Shown here: positions 7,020 through 13,409 of the stretch, in pieces
Numbering within the stretch: position 1 is the stretch's first letter
Layout: each line of letters begins with the position of its first letter
Origin: Acidobacteriota bacterium
Lineage (GTDB): Bacteria > Acidobacteriota > Terriglobia > UBA7540
Direction of reading: 5' to 3'
DNA: 13,590 bases
Assembly: GCA_003224635.1 (NCBI GenBank)
Contig: QHZK01000068.1
Span: 1-13,590 of the forward strand
Translations under genes and position numbers: made by a program
The notes under the pieces: generated by a model
Told to the model about the DNA's origin: nothing
The model's input: only the letters and a program-made list of their open reading frames with translations
The model's database searches: none

Positions 7020-7025
7020 CCTCCT
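7020..7025 (-). promoter_or_regulatory. Shine-Dalgarno selecting a GTG start for the bacilliredoxin
   Basis: The minus strand reads AGGAGG, then TCGAGC, then GTG at 7013. This consensus site with six-base spacing decides for GTG over the ATG at 7040, which has no good site. Confidence 0.8.
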
Positions 7026-7349
7026 GTTGCGGGGTCGCATCGGGACCCCGTGCACAACGTCAAGTATAAAGCACCAAGCGCGGCGGGTAAAGCGAGTCAC
7101 GTCCTCGGCTCCGAGCGTTTTCCTTCTCGCAAATAAATTTGTCCTGCGGCGTCATAATTGTGAGACAATCATCTCATAGCAATAGCAACCGGTGGGCGAT
7201 GGTTTCGAGCGTGACTTCTTGGGCTGTGACCGCACTCTGCTGCAGCGAAATAGGCCGCGTGGGCTTCGGCTCGGAAACGAACACCCGTCACCGTGCGATG
7301 TTAATTGGGGGATACAAACCGAAAGACGACCAGCAGTGCAGGAGAATCG
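7026..7349. other. Divergent intergenic region with a long leader before the RRM gene
   Basis: This stretch separates the minus-strand bacilliredoxin from the plus-strand RNA-binding protein. Apart from the minus-strand promoter it holds an AT-richer patch near 7130-7180, with a small inverted repeat TGAGA/TCTCA (7161-7165 and 7172-7176). A plus-strand promoter could lie there, which would give the RRM gene a leader of roughly 170-200 bases. Long leaders are common in cold-responsive genes. I saw no reading frame worth calling. Confidence 0.4.
7063..7091 (-). promoter_or_regulatory. Sigma70-like promoter of the bacilliredoxin gene
   Basis: On the minus strand TTTACC (7086-7091) and TATACT (7063-7068) are separated by 17 bases. 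The -10 box matches consensus at five of six positions and the -35 at four. Transcription would start near 7056, leaving a leader of about 43 bases to the GTG. Confidence 0.55.
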
Positions 7350-7703
7350 ATGAAGAACCTTTTTGTGGGTAATCTGCCCTTCAGTTCCACCGAGGACGCG
7401 GTGCGCGCTCATTTCGCGCAATTCGGAGAAGTGCAGCAAGTCAGGATCATGACCGACAGGGACACGGGGAAGCCGCGTGGATTTGCCTTCGTGCAGATGA
7501 CGAATGACGAGGAAGCATTGAAGGCTGTCGCGGCGCTCAACGGCAAGGAGTTCGAAGGCCGCTCCTTGACCGTGAACGAGGCGCGCCCAAAACCAGAGCG
7601 AGCGGGCGGAGGATTCCGCCCCGGCGGCGGTGGCGGAGGCAGACGCAGGGAGGGCCAAGACAGCTACCGCGGCCCGCGTCAGTCCAGAGAACCCCGCTGG
7701 TAA
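7350..7703 (+). CDS. RRM-family RNA-binding protein, glycine/arginine-rich tail
   Basis: A 117-residue protein from ATG 7350, with GGAG (7341-7344) as ribosome site. Residues 2-80 are a single RNA-recognition motif: RNP2 is LFVGNL (4-9) and RNP1 is KPRGFAFVQM (41-50), with the aromatic residues that stack on RNA bases in place. The tail is Gly- and Arg-rich (GGGFRPGGGGGGRRR), as in the small bacterial RRM proteins of cyanobacteria and other phyla, which are linked to cold response and RNA folding. It probably binds RNA in the cytoplasm without strict sequence specificity; that function is inferred from the family. The gene for a small basic protein follows 89 bases downstream on the same strand. 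An in-frame TTG upstream at 7305 would add an unrelated N-terminus and is unlikely. Confidence 0.9.
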   Translation: MKNLFVGNLPFSSTEDAVRAHFAQFGEVQQVRIMTDRDTGKPRGFAFVQMTNDEEALKAVAALNGKEFEGRSLTVNEARPKPERAGGGFRPGGGGGGRRREGQDSYRGPRQSREPRW

Positions 7704-7792
7704 AGTTCACCGGTTAAGCGCAACAACCAAGGGAGCGCAGCGTCGAGGGGGTGGTGTGTGTTCTGTCGACGCCGCCTAAGGAGAGTTCTGTA

Positions 7793-7975
7793 ATGGCAGG
7801 AACGAAGAAAGAGACGTACCAGAAGCGTCAAAAGGAAATGAAGCGGCTGGAGAAACAGAGGGAGAAAGCGGAGAAGCGTGCCGCTCGTAAGCTCGAAAAG
7901 ACACAGAACCGGCCAGAGCCCGAAGGCGAAGTACCCGAAAGTCCGGAGACTGAGCCTGTCGTCGACCCCGCTTAG
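7793..7975 (+). CDS. Small charged coiled-coil protein, unknown function
   Basis: A 60-residue protein from ATG 7793, preceded by AAGGAGA eight bases upstream, a good ribosome site. The first two thirds are almost entirely Lys, Arg, Glu and Gln (ETYQKRQKEMKRLEKQREKA) and should form one long basic helix or coiled coil; the last twenty residues are acidic and Pro-rich (PEPEGEVPESPETEP). No known domain. Its place directly behind the RRM gene on the same strand suggests co-expression and perhaps an RNA- or ribosome-related role, but that rests on context alone. The strong ribosome site and clean stop support it as a real gene. Confidence 0.65.
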   Translation: MAGTKKETYQKRQKEMKRLEKQREKAEKRAARKLEKTQNRPEPEGEVPESPETEPVVDPA

Positions 7976-7998
7976 CCAAGTGCTCCCAGCTTTCCCGT

Positions 7999-8015
7999 GA
8001 CCCGCCGCGCGGGTC
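7999..8015 (+). terminator. GC-rich hairpin after the small basic protein gene
   Basis: GACCCGC (7999-8005) and GCGGGTC (8009-8015) form a seven-base stem with loop CGC, 24 bases after the stop codon. No run of T follows, so it is a weak terminator candidate, or an attenuating hairpin ahead of ftsY. Confidence 0.4.
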
Positions 8016-8103
8016 CGGCGAATGGCGGAGTTGCTTCTTCGAAATCCCAATCCCCAGAACATAAGGCGCGGCGTCCACGCGTTCAAGGTAGAATCAGAGA
8101 GCC

Positions 8104-9102
8104 ATGGTTCAAACCTTATTTGGTCCACAGAAGGAGCAGAAGGAAAGGACCGGCCTCTTCGACCGGCTCAAGAAAGCCGTGGCTTCTACCAAGGCGCAAC
8201 TGGTGGAGCGGATTGATGAGATCGTCGAGGGCAGGACCGAGATCGACCAGTCGGTCCTCGATGAGCTCGAGGCCACTCTGATCACGGCTGACCTCGGGGT
8301 CAAGACGACGCAGGCTATCCTGGCCGGCCTGCGCGAGCGTATCAATCGCCGCCAGCTCCGCGAGCCCAAGCAACTGCGCGAAGCGATCGAGCAGGAGATA
8401 CTGGTGATTCTCGAAAGCCCCGGTCGAGCTTCCGGCCAAACGCGCGCGCCCGGTCCCGGCGCCGTCCCGGCGGCGAAAAAGCCGGGCTTGCCGGAGGTCA
8501 TTTTCGTCGTGGGAGTGAACGGCGTCGGCAAAACCACCACCATCGCCAAGCTCGCCAACTTTTATCTCCGGCAAAACCGGAAGCCGTTGCTGTGCGCCGC
8601 TGACACTTTCCGCGCCGCCGCCAACGAGCAGCTCGAAATCTGGGCGGGTCGCCTGGGGATCGAAATTGTGAAGCAGAGGCCCGGGGCCGATCCTTCCGCC
8701 GTCATCTTCGATGCGCTCGCGTCCGCCAAGCGGCGCGAGGACGATCCGGTGATTGTGGATACTGCGGGCCGCCTGCACACCAAGGACAACCTCATGGCCG
8801 AGCTCGAGAAGATGTGCCGCATCGCCGGGCGCGAGGTCCCGGGCGCGCCCCATCAGGTCCTGCTGGTCATCGACGGCACCACCGGCCAGAACGGCCTCCA
8901 GCAGGCCCGCCAGTTCACCGAGCACGCCGGCACCACCGGCATCATCCTTACCAAGCTCGACGGCACCGCCAAGGGTGGCGTGGTGGTCTCAATCGTCCGC
9001 GAACTCGGCTTGCCGATCCAGTTCGTGGGCGTCGGAGAAAAAGTCGAGGACTTGATTCCGTTTAACCCGCGCGAGTTTGTGGAGTCGCTGTTCGAGGCGT
9101 GA
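8104..9102 (+). CDS. Signal recognition particle receptor FtsY
   Basis: A 332-residue SRP GTPase that docks ribosome-SRP complexes at the inner membrane and hands them to SecYEG. Residues about 10-105 are the helical N domain (LDELEATLITADLGVKTTQA). After a short Ala/Pro/Gly linker the G domain shows every SRP-GTPase motif: P-loop GVNGVGKTTT (137-146), AADTFRAAANEQL (165-177), DTAGRLHTK (219-227), TKLDGTAKGG (283-292) and the closing GVGEKVEDLIPFNP. The acidic A domain of the E. coli protein is missing, as is usual outside enterics. The region before DTAGR reads EDDPVIVDTAG rather than the common DVVIVDTAG; a minor change. The ribosome site before ATG 8104 is weak. A broken accessory gene starts 18 bases after the stop. 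Confidence 0.96.
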   Translation: MVQTLFGPQKEQKERTGLFDRLKKAVASTKAQLVERIDEIVEGRTEIDQSVLDELEATLITADLGVKTTQAILAGLRERINRRQLREPKQLREAIEQEILVILESPGRASGQTRAPGPGAVPAAKKPGLPEVIFVVGVNGVGKTTTIAKLANFYLRQNRKPLLCAADTFRAAANEQLEIWAGRLGIEIVKQRPGADPSAVIFDALASAKRREDDPVIVDTAGRLHTKDNLMAELEKMCRIAGREVPGAPHQVLLVIDGTTGQNGLQQARQFTEHAGTTGIILTKLDGTAKGGVVVSIVRELGLPIQFVGVGEKVEDLIPFNPREFVESLFEA

Positions 9103-9120
9103 GCATGCTAGAATGCTGTC

Positions 9121-10012
9121 ATGCGACCAGATGAACTTAGTAGGATGATCGCGGAGAGAAGGGCGAGCGATGCCGCTCGTCGGAGAAACTGCTCACCCCG
9201 CCACGTCAGAATTGGCACCCTGACCGCAACTGTTGACGAATTCCCGTCTTCGCAACTGTGGGCGGACGAGGTCGAAAGGGTTCTGGCCTATACCGCGGCC
9301 GCAGGTCAGTTTGAGAGGTATCTGGGGGCGCTGCGTGGCCGCAAGAGTCAATTCGAGTCTGCGCTCCTCGAACTTCGCGTCGCCTTCTTCTTGCACAAGG
9401 AACCAATTCAAAATCGTGGAGTGGGAGTCTGTGGGGAGGGATCGAAATAAGGGGGAGTATCTCATTCAAGGCCCATCGGGGAAGAACACGTTCGTAGAGG
9501 TCAAGAGCCCTGGTTGGGAAGGGGAGCTGTCCGACGAAGAAAGAAAGGGCGGGAGATTGAGACAAGAGAAATACTTGGCCTTCGAAGGCCGTGCGGTTGC
9601 TCCTTGGAAGGCGATTCAATTCGCAGTCGACAAGGCCTACAAGAAATTCGCCACCGACATCCCGAACCTGCTGATAGTCGCCGACGACCTCTTCCTCCCC
9701 TTGCGATACGACACCGCCATACATGCCGAGGAGGCGCTTTACGAAACACGAAACAACGGGTGCTTCATCGACGCGAGGTATGCAAACCTGGGTGGGGTTG
9801 GTGTCTTTTGGATTGAGAACGACGGTCGGCAAATTTGGTACGAAATAAGACTTTTCCTGAATCCACACGCACTGCGCTCAACCATGCTTCCGGACGACAT
9901 ACGGCTCGGTTTTCATGGCCAAGAAAACCCGTCAGCCGACCGGAATTCGACGAGGGCTGCCGGATATCCGGCCGAAACTCCGTTTCAGCGCTGGCTTCGC
10001 GAGGGCGTGTAG
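9121..10012 (+). pseudogene. PD-(D/E)XK-like protein gene with a +1 frameshift
   Basis: ATG 9121 opens a frame that reads well to FESALLELRVAFFLHKE (about 9403), then loses sense. The next frame takes over as NQFKIVEWESVGRD and runs to a TAG at 10010-10012, giving about 297 residues once one extra base near 9400-9406 is removed. The order of a helix with Glu (ALLELRVAFF), GEYLIQGPSGK and then TFVEVKSPGWEGE fits a PD-(D/E)XK nuclease core, with EVK as the ExK motif. The rest (WKAIQFAVDKAYKKF, PNLLIVADDLFLPL, a C-terminal ETPFQRWLREGV) is not a domain I recognise. No slippery heptamer or stimulating structure is apparent, so this looks like a mutation or a sequencing error rather than programmed shifting. 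There is no good ribosome site before 9121. It lies between ftsY and a toxin-antitoxin pair. Confidence 0.6.
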
Positions 10013-10044
10013 GGACCAACAGACCGTTAGGCACTGAGGCCATC

Positions 10045-10272
10045 ATGTTCCGAAGGATCACTGTCGATGCCAAGCAAATGGGGGGGGCCCCGTGCATCCG
10101 CGGGTTGCGGATTCCTGTTTCGACCGTGGTCGGCATGGTCGCGGACGGCCTGAGCGAAGACGAGATCCTGAAGGCCTACCCGGACCTTGTACGCGAAGAC
10201 ATTCGCGAGGCGCTGCGTTACGCTGCCGAGGCTGTGCGAGAGCGTGAAAAGCCTTTGGTCACAGGCCCTTGA
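10045..10272 (+). CDS. DUF433 antitoxin of a type II toxin-antitoxin pair
   Basis: A 75-residue protein from ATG 10045, with GAGG seven bases upstream. It has the DUF433 signature MGGAPCIRGLRIPVSTVVGM, followed by a small helical domain DEILKAYPDLVREDIREALR that resembles a winged/HTH DNA-binding fold. The C-terminus is RYAAEAVRERE. In this family the protein is the labile antitoxin that neutralises the PIN-like toxin encoded next to it and usually represses the operon. The stop codon overlaps the start of the toxin gene (TTGA), so translation is likely coupled. A run of eight G (10080-10087) lies in the codons of the conserved MGG motif and could be a slippage site. Confidence 0.85.
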   Translation: MFRRITVDAKQMGGAPCIRGLRIPVSTVVGMVADGLSEDEILKAYPDLVREDIREALRYAAEAVREREKPLVTGP

Positions 10273-10661
10273 GATTCCTCGTCGACAATGCCCTCTCTCC
10301 TGCTATCGCCGAGGGCTTACGGCACGCGGGACATGATGCGCGTCATGTCCGGGACTATAAAATGCAGGCGTCGACGGACGAAGAAGTTTTCCTACGTGCA
10401 GCCCAGGAAGGCCGCATCCTGATTTCAGCGGATACTGACTTTGGAGCGCTCCTCGCCTTGCGCGAGGAAACCCGACCGTCTCTGATACTCTTTCGTCAAT
10501 CGTCTGGGCGGCATCCACAAGCTCAACTTGAGCTCTCATTTGGCATTTTGCCGAAAGTGGCAGAGGAACTCCAACGAGGTTGCGTCGCAGTGTTGGAAGA
10601 AGGCCGAGTGCGCGTGCGCCTGCTTCCCATCGGCAGAAGAGAATCAGCAGATATGCCGTAG
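10269..10661 (+). CDS. DUF5615 PIN-like toxin
   Basis: A 130-residue protein starting at TTG 10269, whose bases overlap the antitoxin's TGA by three. It matches the DUF5615 / Mut7-C-like branch of PIN nucleases: N-terminal RFLVDNALSPAIAEGLRHAG with Asp6, GHDARHVRDY, TDEEVFLRAAQEGRILISAD and ADTDFGALLALR, with acidic residues at the metal-binding positions, then PSLILFR and the C-terminal VLEEGRVRVRLLPIG. The expected activity is RNA cleavage, held in check by the DUF433 partner. All key acidic residues are present, so it looks functional, unlike the gene upstream. Its last 18 bases overlap the end of the convergent rluB-type gene. The tail after LPIG (RRESADMP) appears to be an extension into that gene. 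Confidence 0.85.
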   Translation: MRFLVDNALSPAIAEGLRHAGHDARHVRDYKMQASTDEEVFLRAAQEGRILISADTDFGALLALREETRPSLILFRQSSGRHPQAQLELSFGILPKVAEELQRGCVAVLEEGRVRVRLLPIGRRESADMP

Positions 10662-11405
10662 CGACGCACGTTCCCTCCGCCTCATCGCGGTCACGTCTGC
10701 GCGAGTCAGTTCGCGCCACTTCCCGACTTCCAGCCCCTCGAGCGTGAGCGCGCCGATGCGCGTCCGCACGAGTTTCAGCACCTTGAACCCGACGGCTTCG
10801 ATCATGCGGCGGACCTCGCGGTTCTTGCCTTCGGTCAGCACTACTTCAAGCCAGGTGTATTTGCCGCGGTCTTCCAGGCGGCGGATGCTTAAAGGCCTTG
10901 CAAAATCACCGCGCTTCATCTCGACGCCAACTCGGAGCCTGGCAATTATTTCGTCGCTCATGGTGCCGCTAGCCTTCACGAGATAACTCTTCGGAACACA
11001 GGACTCGGGGCTGGTGATGAAGTCGGCGAATTCCGTGTCATTCGTCAGCAGGAGCAGGCCGGACGTGTCCTTGTCGAGGCGGCCGACAGGCGCCACCCAC
11101 TTCCCTTCCTCACCGAGCGAACGGAGAAAGTCGTAAACGGTCTTGCGGGCCGAAGGGTCGCCGAGACTGGTGATCACGCCCTTGGGTTTGTAGAAGAGCA
11201 GGTAGATTTTGCGGGCTGGTTTCAGGCGCTGCCCATCGAGTTGGACCACGTCGTGCTCGGGCTGAACCCAGCACTCAGGATCGCGGACCACGCGCCCGTT
11301 CACCTTGAGCCGCCCGGCGCGGATGGCTTCCCGCGCCGCCGTCCGCGAGGCCCAGCCCAGGCGCGAGAGCACGCGGTCGAGCGTCATGGAAGGTTTTGAT
11401 TTCAT
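10644..11405 (-). CDS. RsuA/RluB-family rRNA pseudouridine synthase
   Basis: A 253-residue protein from ATG 11405 (ATG 11387 is an alternative that removes six residues). Residues 7-60 are an S4 RNA-binding domain (LDRVLSRLGWASRTAAREAI, GRLKVNGRVV). The catalytic domain starts at YLLFYKPKGVITS and has GRLDKDTSGLLLLTND with catalytic Asp111, then KSYLV and the family's closing motif EGKNREVRRMIEAVGFKVLK. Members convert a uridine to pseudouridine in the large (RluB) or small (RsuA) subunit rRNA; the S4 domain and length favour RluB but the exact site cannot be told from sequence. No good ribosome site is visible before either start. Its 3' end overlaps the toxin gene by 18 bases, and a short C-terminal tail (RRRERASLRHIC) is basic. 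Confidence 0.9.
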   Translation of the reverse strand: MKSKPSMTLDRVLSRLGWASRTAAREAIRAGRLKVNGRVVRDPECWVQPEHDVVQLDGQRLKPARKIYLLFYKPKGVITSLGDPSARKTVYDFLRSLGEEGKWVAPVGRLDKDTSGLLLLTNDTEFADFITSPESCVPKSYLVKASGTMSDEIIARLRVGVEMKRGDFARPLSIRRLEDRGKYTWLEVVLTEGKNREVRRMIEAVGFKVLKLVRTRIGALTLEGLEVGKWRELTRADVTAMRRRERASLRHIC

Positions 11406-11419
11406 GCCGGGAGCAGCGG

Positions 11420-11546
11420 GAGTTCTCAGTTTTCAGTTCTCAGTTTTCAGTCAAAAAACCGAAGGCCCCGAAGAGCTTAGGAAACGAGCCGCAACTGAGA
11501 GGCAATGCCTCAACTGTATGCTGAGAACTGAGAACTGACAACTGAC
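11420..11546. repeat. Inverted-repeat element of TTCTCAGTT-type arms
   Basis: The left arm (11420-11452) consists of tandem CAGTTCTCAGTTTTCAGT-like units. The right arm (11519-11546) carries the complement, ACTGAGAACTGAGAACTGA-like. The 66 bases between hold a 13-base palindrome GAGGCA-A-TGCCTC (11499-11511). The element fills nearly the whole gap between the 3' end of the mlaF-like gene and the 5' end of rluB, so the rluB promoter would have to lie inside or beyond it. It has the look of a small dispersed intergenic repeat or MITE, without a coding sequence. Confidence 0.75.
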
Positions 11547-11549
11547 GGC

Positions 11550-12338
11550 TTACTTCAAGAACGACACCTCGTCAAGCTGGATGAAGTCATGGATGACGGG
11601 TTCGGGAGCGGCGTCGAGATCGTTCACCGGACCGAAGAAGGCTACGCGGCCATCGACCAGGAAAACCACGCGGTCGGCGAGCTTGCGCGCCAGCTTCATG
11701 TCGTGCGTGACCACGACCGAGGTAATGCCCTGCCGCCGTTTGAGTTTCAGAATGAGATCGGCGATGGTGATGGCCATGATCGGGTCGACCATCGTCGTGG
11801 GCTCATCAAACAGGATGGCTTCGGGCTCGGCGGCGAGGGCCCGGGCGATGGCCACCGCGCGCTTCATGCCCGTGCTCAGGTCCGACGGCATCAGGTCCTT
11901 CACGTTCTCGAGCTCCACGAGCTCGAGCAACTGATCGACCCGCTGCTGGATGCGGTCTTCGTCATGGGGAGCGAGGTCGCGCAAGGCGCGCTCCCGCAAA
12001 GGATAGGCGACGTTTTCGCCGACCGTGAGCGAGTCAAACAGCGCGCCGGACTGGAAGACCATGGTGACGCGCCGGCGAACCTCGATCAGCTCCTCCTCGG
12101 GCATCCTTGAAACGGCGCGCCCGTCCACGCGCACCTCGCCTTCGTCGGGCCGGAGGAAACCCAGGATGTGCTTCAGCGTGACGCTCTTGCCCACTCCGCT
12201 GCGGCCCAGCACCACCACCATCTCGCCGCGCCGGACGTCGAAGCTCACGTCATCGAGCACCGTCTGGTCGTCGAAGGACTTCGACACGTGTGCGAACTCG
12301 ATGTACGCCGCGGGCTCAGGTTTTGTTTCAAGAGCCAC
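11550..12338 (-). CDS. MlaF-like ABC transporter ATP-binding protein
   Basis: A 262-residue cytoplasmic ATPase of the MlaF/Ttg2A type, which powers lipid movement between inner and outer membrane with an MlaE permease and an MCE-domain protein. Walker A is GRSGVGKS (45-52); the Q-loop VFQSGALFDSLTVGENVAYPL (Gln96) is characteristic of MlaF; Walker B is AILFDE (174-179) and the H-loop is VVVTHDM (His212). The signature reads LSTGM instead of LSGGM and the D-loop region TTMVDP instead of TTGLDP. I believe this variant also occurs in other Acidobacteriota, but cannot check it here. The start is GTG 12338, overlapping the end of mobA by 11 bases, with only a weak AGGA far upstream, so coupled translation is likely. 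No MlaE or MlaD gene is in the window. Confidence 0.85.
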   Translation of the reverse strand: MALETKPEPAAYIEFAHVSKSFDDQTVLDDVSFDVRRGEMVVVLGRSGVGKSVTLKHILGFLRPDEGEVRVDGRAVSRMPEEELIEVRRRVTMVFQSGALFDSLTVGENVAYPLRERALRDLAPHDEDRIQQRVDQLLELVELENVKDLMPSDLSTGMKRAVAIARALAAEPEAILFDEPTTMVDPIMAITIADLILKLKRRQGITSVVVTHDMKLARKLADRVVFLVDGRVAFFGPVNDLDAAPEPVIHDFIQLDEVSFLK

Positions 12339-12999
12339 GATTTTCTGGTCCTAAATGAATGAAGGGTAGTCGCCGAACCGCGTTTTCGTAGTCAGCCGGC
12401 GTATTCATGTTATCAAAAATATGCGATGGAAAGCCCGCCTGCGCGATCTCCCGCCACTTGACCACCTCGCAGCGAACGCGCGAGTAGAACCGGGTGACCT
12501 TATTCTCCCCGCTCTCGAGGCTGGCCTTGACGGCCGCCCGCGCTCGGCGGCGATACACCGCGGCGAGCGGTTGCAGCCTCCCGTCCTGCGACTCGGGGAC
12601 CGTGACGTCCGCCCCGCAAGCCAGAGCCTTCGCGGCAAGGTAGCGCAGGAAACGGGTCTCCATAAACGGGAGGTCGCACCCGAGGAAGAGGTTGAACTCG
12701 GTGCGCGTCCACGCTAGGCCGCTGTAGATGCCACCCAGCGGCCCGTGGCCCGGCAACGCGTCGGGCAACAGCCGGACGGCGCCGCCGAGAGCGGAGCCCG
12801 TGCCTCGCGCTTCGAGGCCCTCGAAGCCGGCCGGTCGACCTACGACCGCCACGGAACGGCTGACGCTTTTGAGCAGGCGGACCTGGCGCGCGAGCATCGT
12901 TTCATCGCCTAGCACCAGGGCCGCTTTGGGTCGACCCATGCGCAGGCTCAGTCCGCCCGCCAGCACAAATCCGGTGACAGAAAGCAAACGTTGCGGCAT
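12328..12999 (-). CDS. Molybdenum cofactor guanylyltransferase MobA
   Basis: A 223-residue protein that transfers GMP from GTP to molybdopterin in making the bis-MGD cofactor. The nucleotide-binding start TGFVLAGGLSLRMGRPKAAL (residues 9-28) is the MobA signature; HGPLGGIYSGL (85-95) and GCDLPFM with Asp109, the metal ligand, follow; the C-terminus has NMNTPADYENA, the usual closing motif. The start at ATG 12999 puts the signature at the N-terminus and gives the family's usual length; the frame is open upstream to 13128, but those residues resemble nothing in the family. The ribosome site before it is weak (GAGCTGGG-like). The 3' end overlaps the mlaF-like gene by 11 bases, so the two form an operon although their jobs are unrelated. 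Confidence 0.92.
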   Translation of the reverse strand: MPQRLLSVTGFVLAGGLSLRMGRPKAALVLGDETMLARQVRLLKSVSRSVAVVGRPAGFEGLEARGTGSALGGAVRLLPDALPGHGPLGGIYSGLAWTRTEFNLFLGCDLPFMETRFLRYLAAKALACGADVTVPESQDGRLQPLAAVYRRRARAAVKASLESGENKVTRFYSRVRCEVVKWREIAQAGFPSHIFDNMNTPADYENAVRRLPFIHLGPENRGS

Positions 13000-13329
13000 C
13001 AGCCCAGCTCTGACCGCACTCGGCAGTCCGATCCGAGTGTACCCTGATTCGGGCGCGATCTGCGCGCCTTCGAGGCCGCCGCGACCTGTTAATTCGTGTC
13101 TCCGAAGCTCATCACGAGAAAGCCCCACCGGAGGGCGCCAAGGCGCGAAGAATCAACAGGATTCACCGGCAGGACTCTCCTCATGGGTCCGGCGGCGTTT
13201 TCGTTGGTCACACGGCCAGCCAATGGTGTGCATTTAACATATTGTGTATAAATGAGTTATATAGAATTATCGGCGGCCAGGTGGCGGCCGTCCCCGCCCG
13301 TCCGCCCTCAAGCACCCGATCCATCGAAC
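13000..13329. other. Gene-free stretch between mobA and the heat-shock promoter
   Basis: No protein-like frame is visible. Most of it is GC-rich, but 13231-13270 is a distinct AT-rich patch (ATATTGTGTATAAATGAG, then TTATATAG). It may hold promoter elements for mobA on the minus strand, about 240 bases upstream of its start, but no pair of boxes stands out. A GGCGGCC direct repeat flanks AGGT just beyond it. Confidence 0.4.
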
Positions 13330-13355
13330 TGCTAATTCCCTCTGCTAATTCCCTC
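13330..13355. repeat. 13-bp tandem direct repeat before the CIRCE promoter
   Basis: TGCTAATTCCCTC occurs twice in a row (13330-13342 and 13343-13355), ending where the -35 box begins. Its TGCTAATT part equals the end of the right CIRCE arm and following bases (13403-13410). Confidence 0.8.
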
Positions 13356-13384
13356 TTGACAAACCGCACTGGAGACCATAAATT
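13356..13384 (+). promoter_or_regulatory. Sigma70-like promoter of a heat-shock gene
   Basis: TTGACA (13356-13361, perfect -35) and TAAATT (13379-13384, four of six for -10) are 17 bases apart. The -10 box runs into the left CIRCE arm, so transcription would start within the operator, the classic arrangement for HrcA repression. Confidence 0.75.
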
Positions 13385-13409
13385 AGCACTCTCGGGCCAA
13401 GAGTGCTAA
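13383..13409 (+). promoter_or_regulatory. CIRCE operator (HrcA binding site)
   Basis: TTAGCACTC, nine bases, GAGTGCTAA: a perfect match to the CIRCE consensus inverted repeat, bound by the heat-shock repressor HrcA. CIRCE stands before groES-groEL or the hrcA-grpE-dnaK-dnaJ operon. It is oriented with the promoter so that the regulated gene lies to the right, outside the window. Confidence 0.95.

Noticed and set aside
7305..7349. Upstream TTG start for the RRM protein
   Set aside because: It would add 15 residues before the RNP2 strand, while ATG 7350 has a proper GGAG site.
8116..8925. 269-codon open frame on the minus strand
   Set aside because: Antisense to ftsY, whose GTPase motifs are complete on the plus strand.
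9395..9410. Programmed +1 frameshift in the nuclease-like gene
   Set aside because: No slippery codon, rare-codon stop pair or downstream hairpin is visible; a one-base insertion is simpler.
11420..11546. CRISPR array
   Set aside because: The repeated motif is short, unevenly spaced and arranged as inverted arms without spacers, so it is not a CRISPR.
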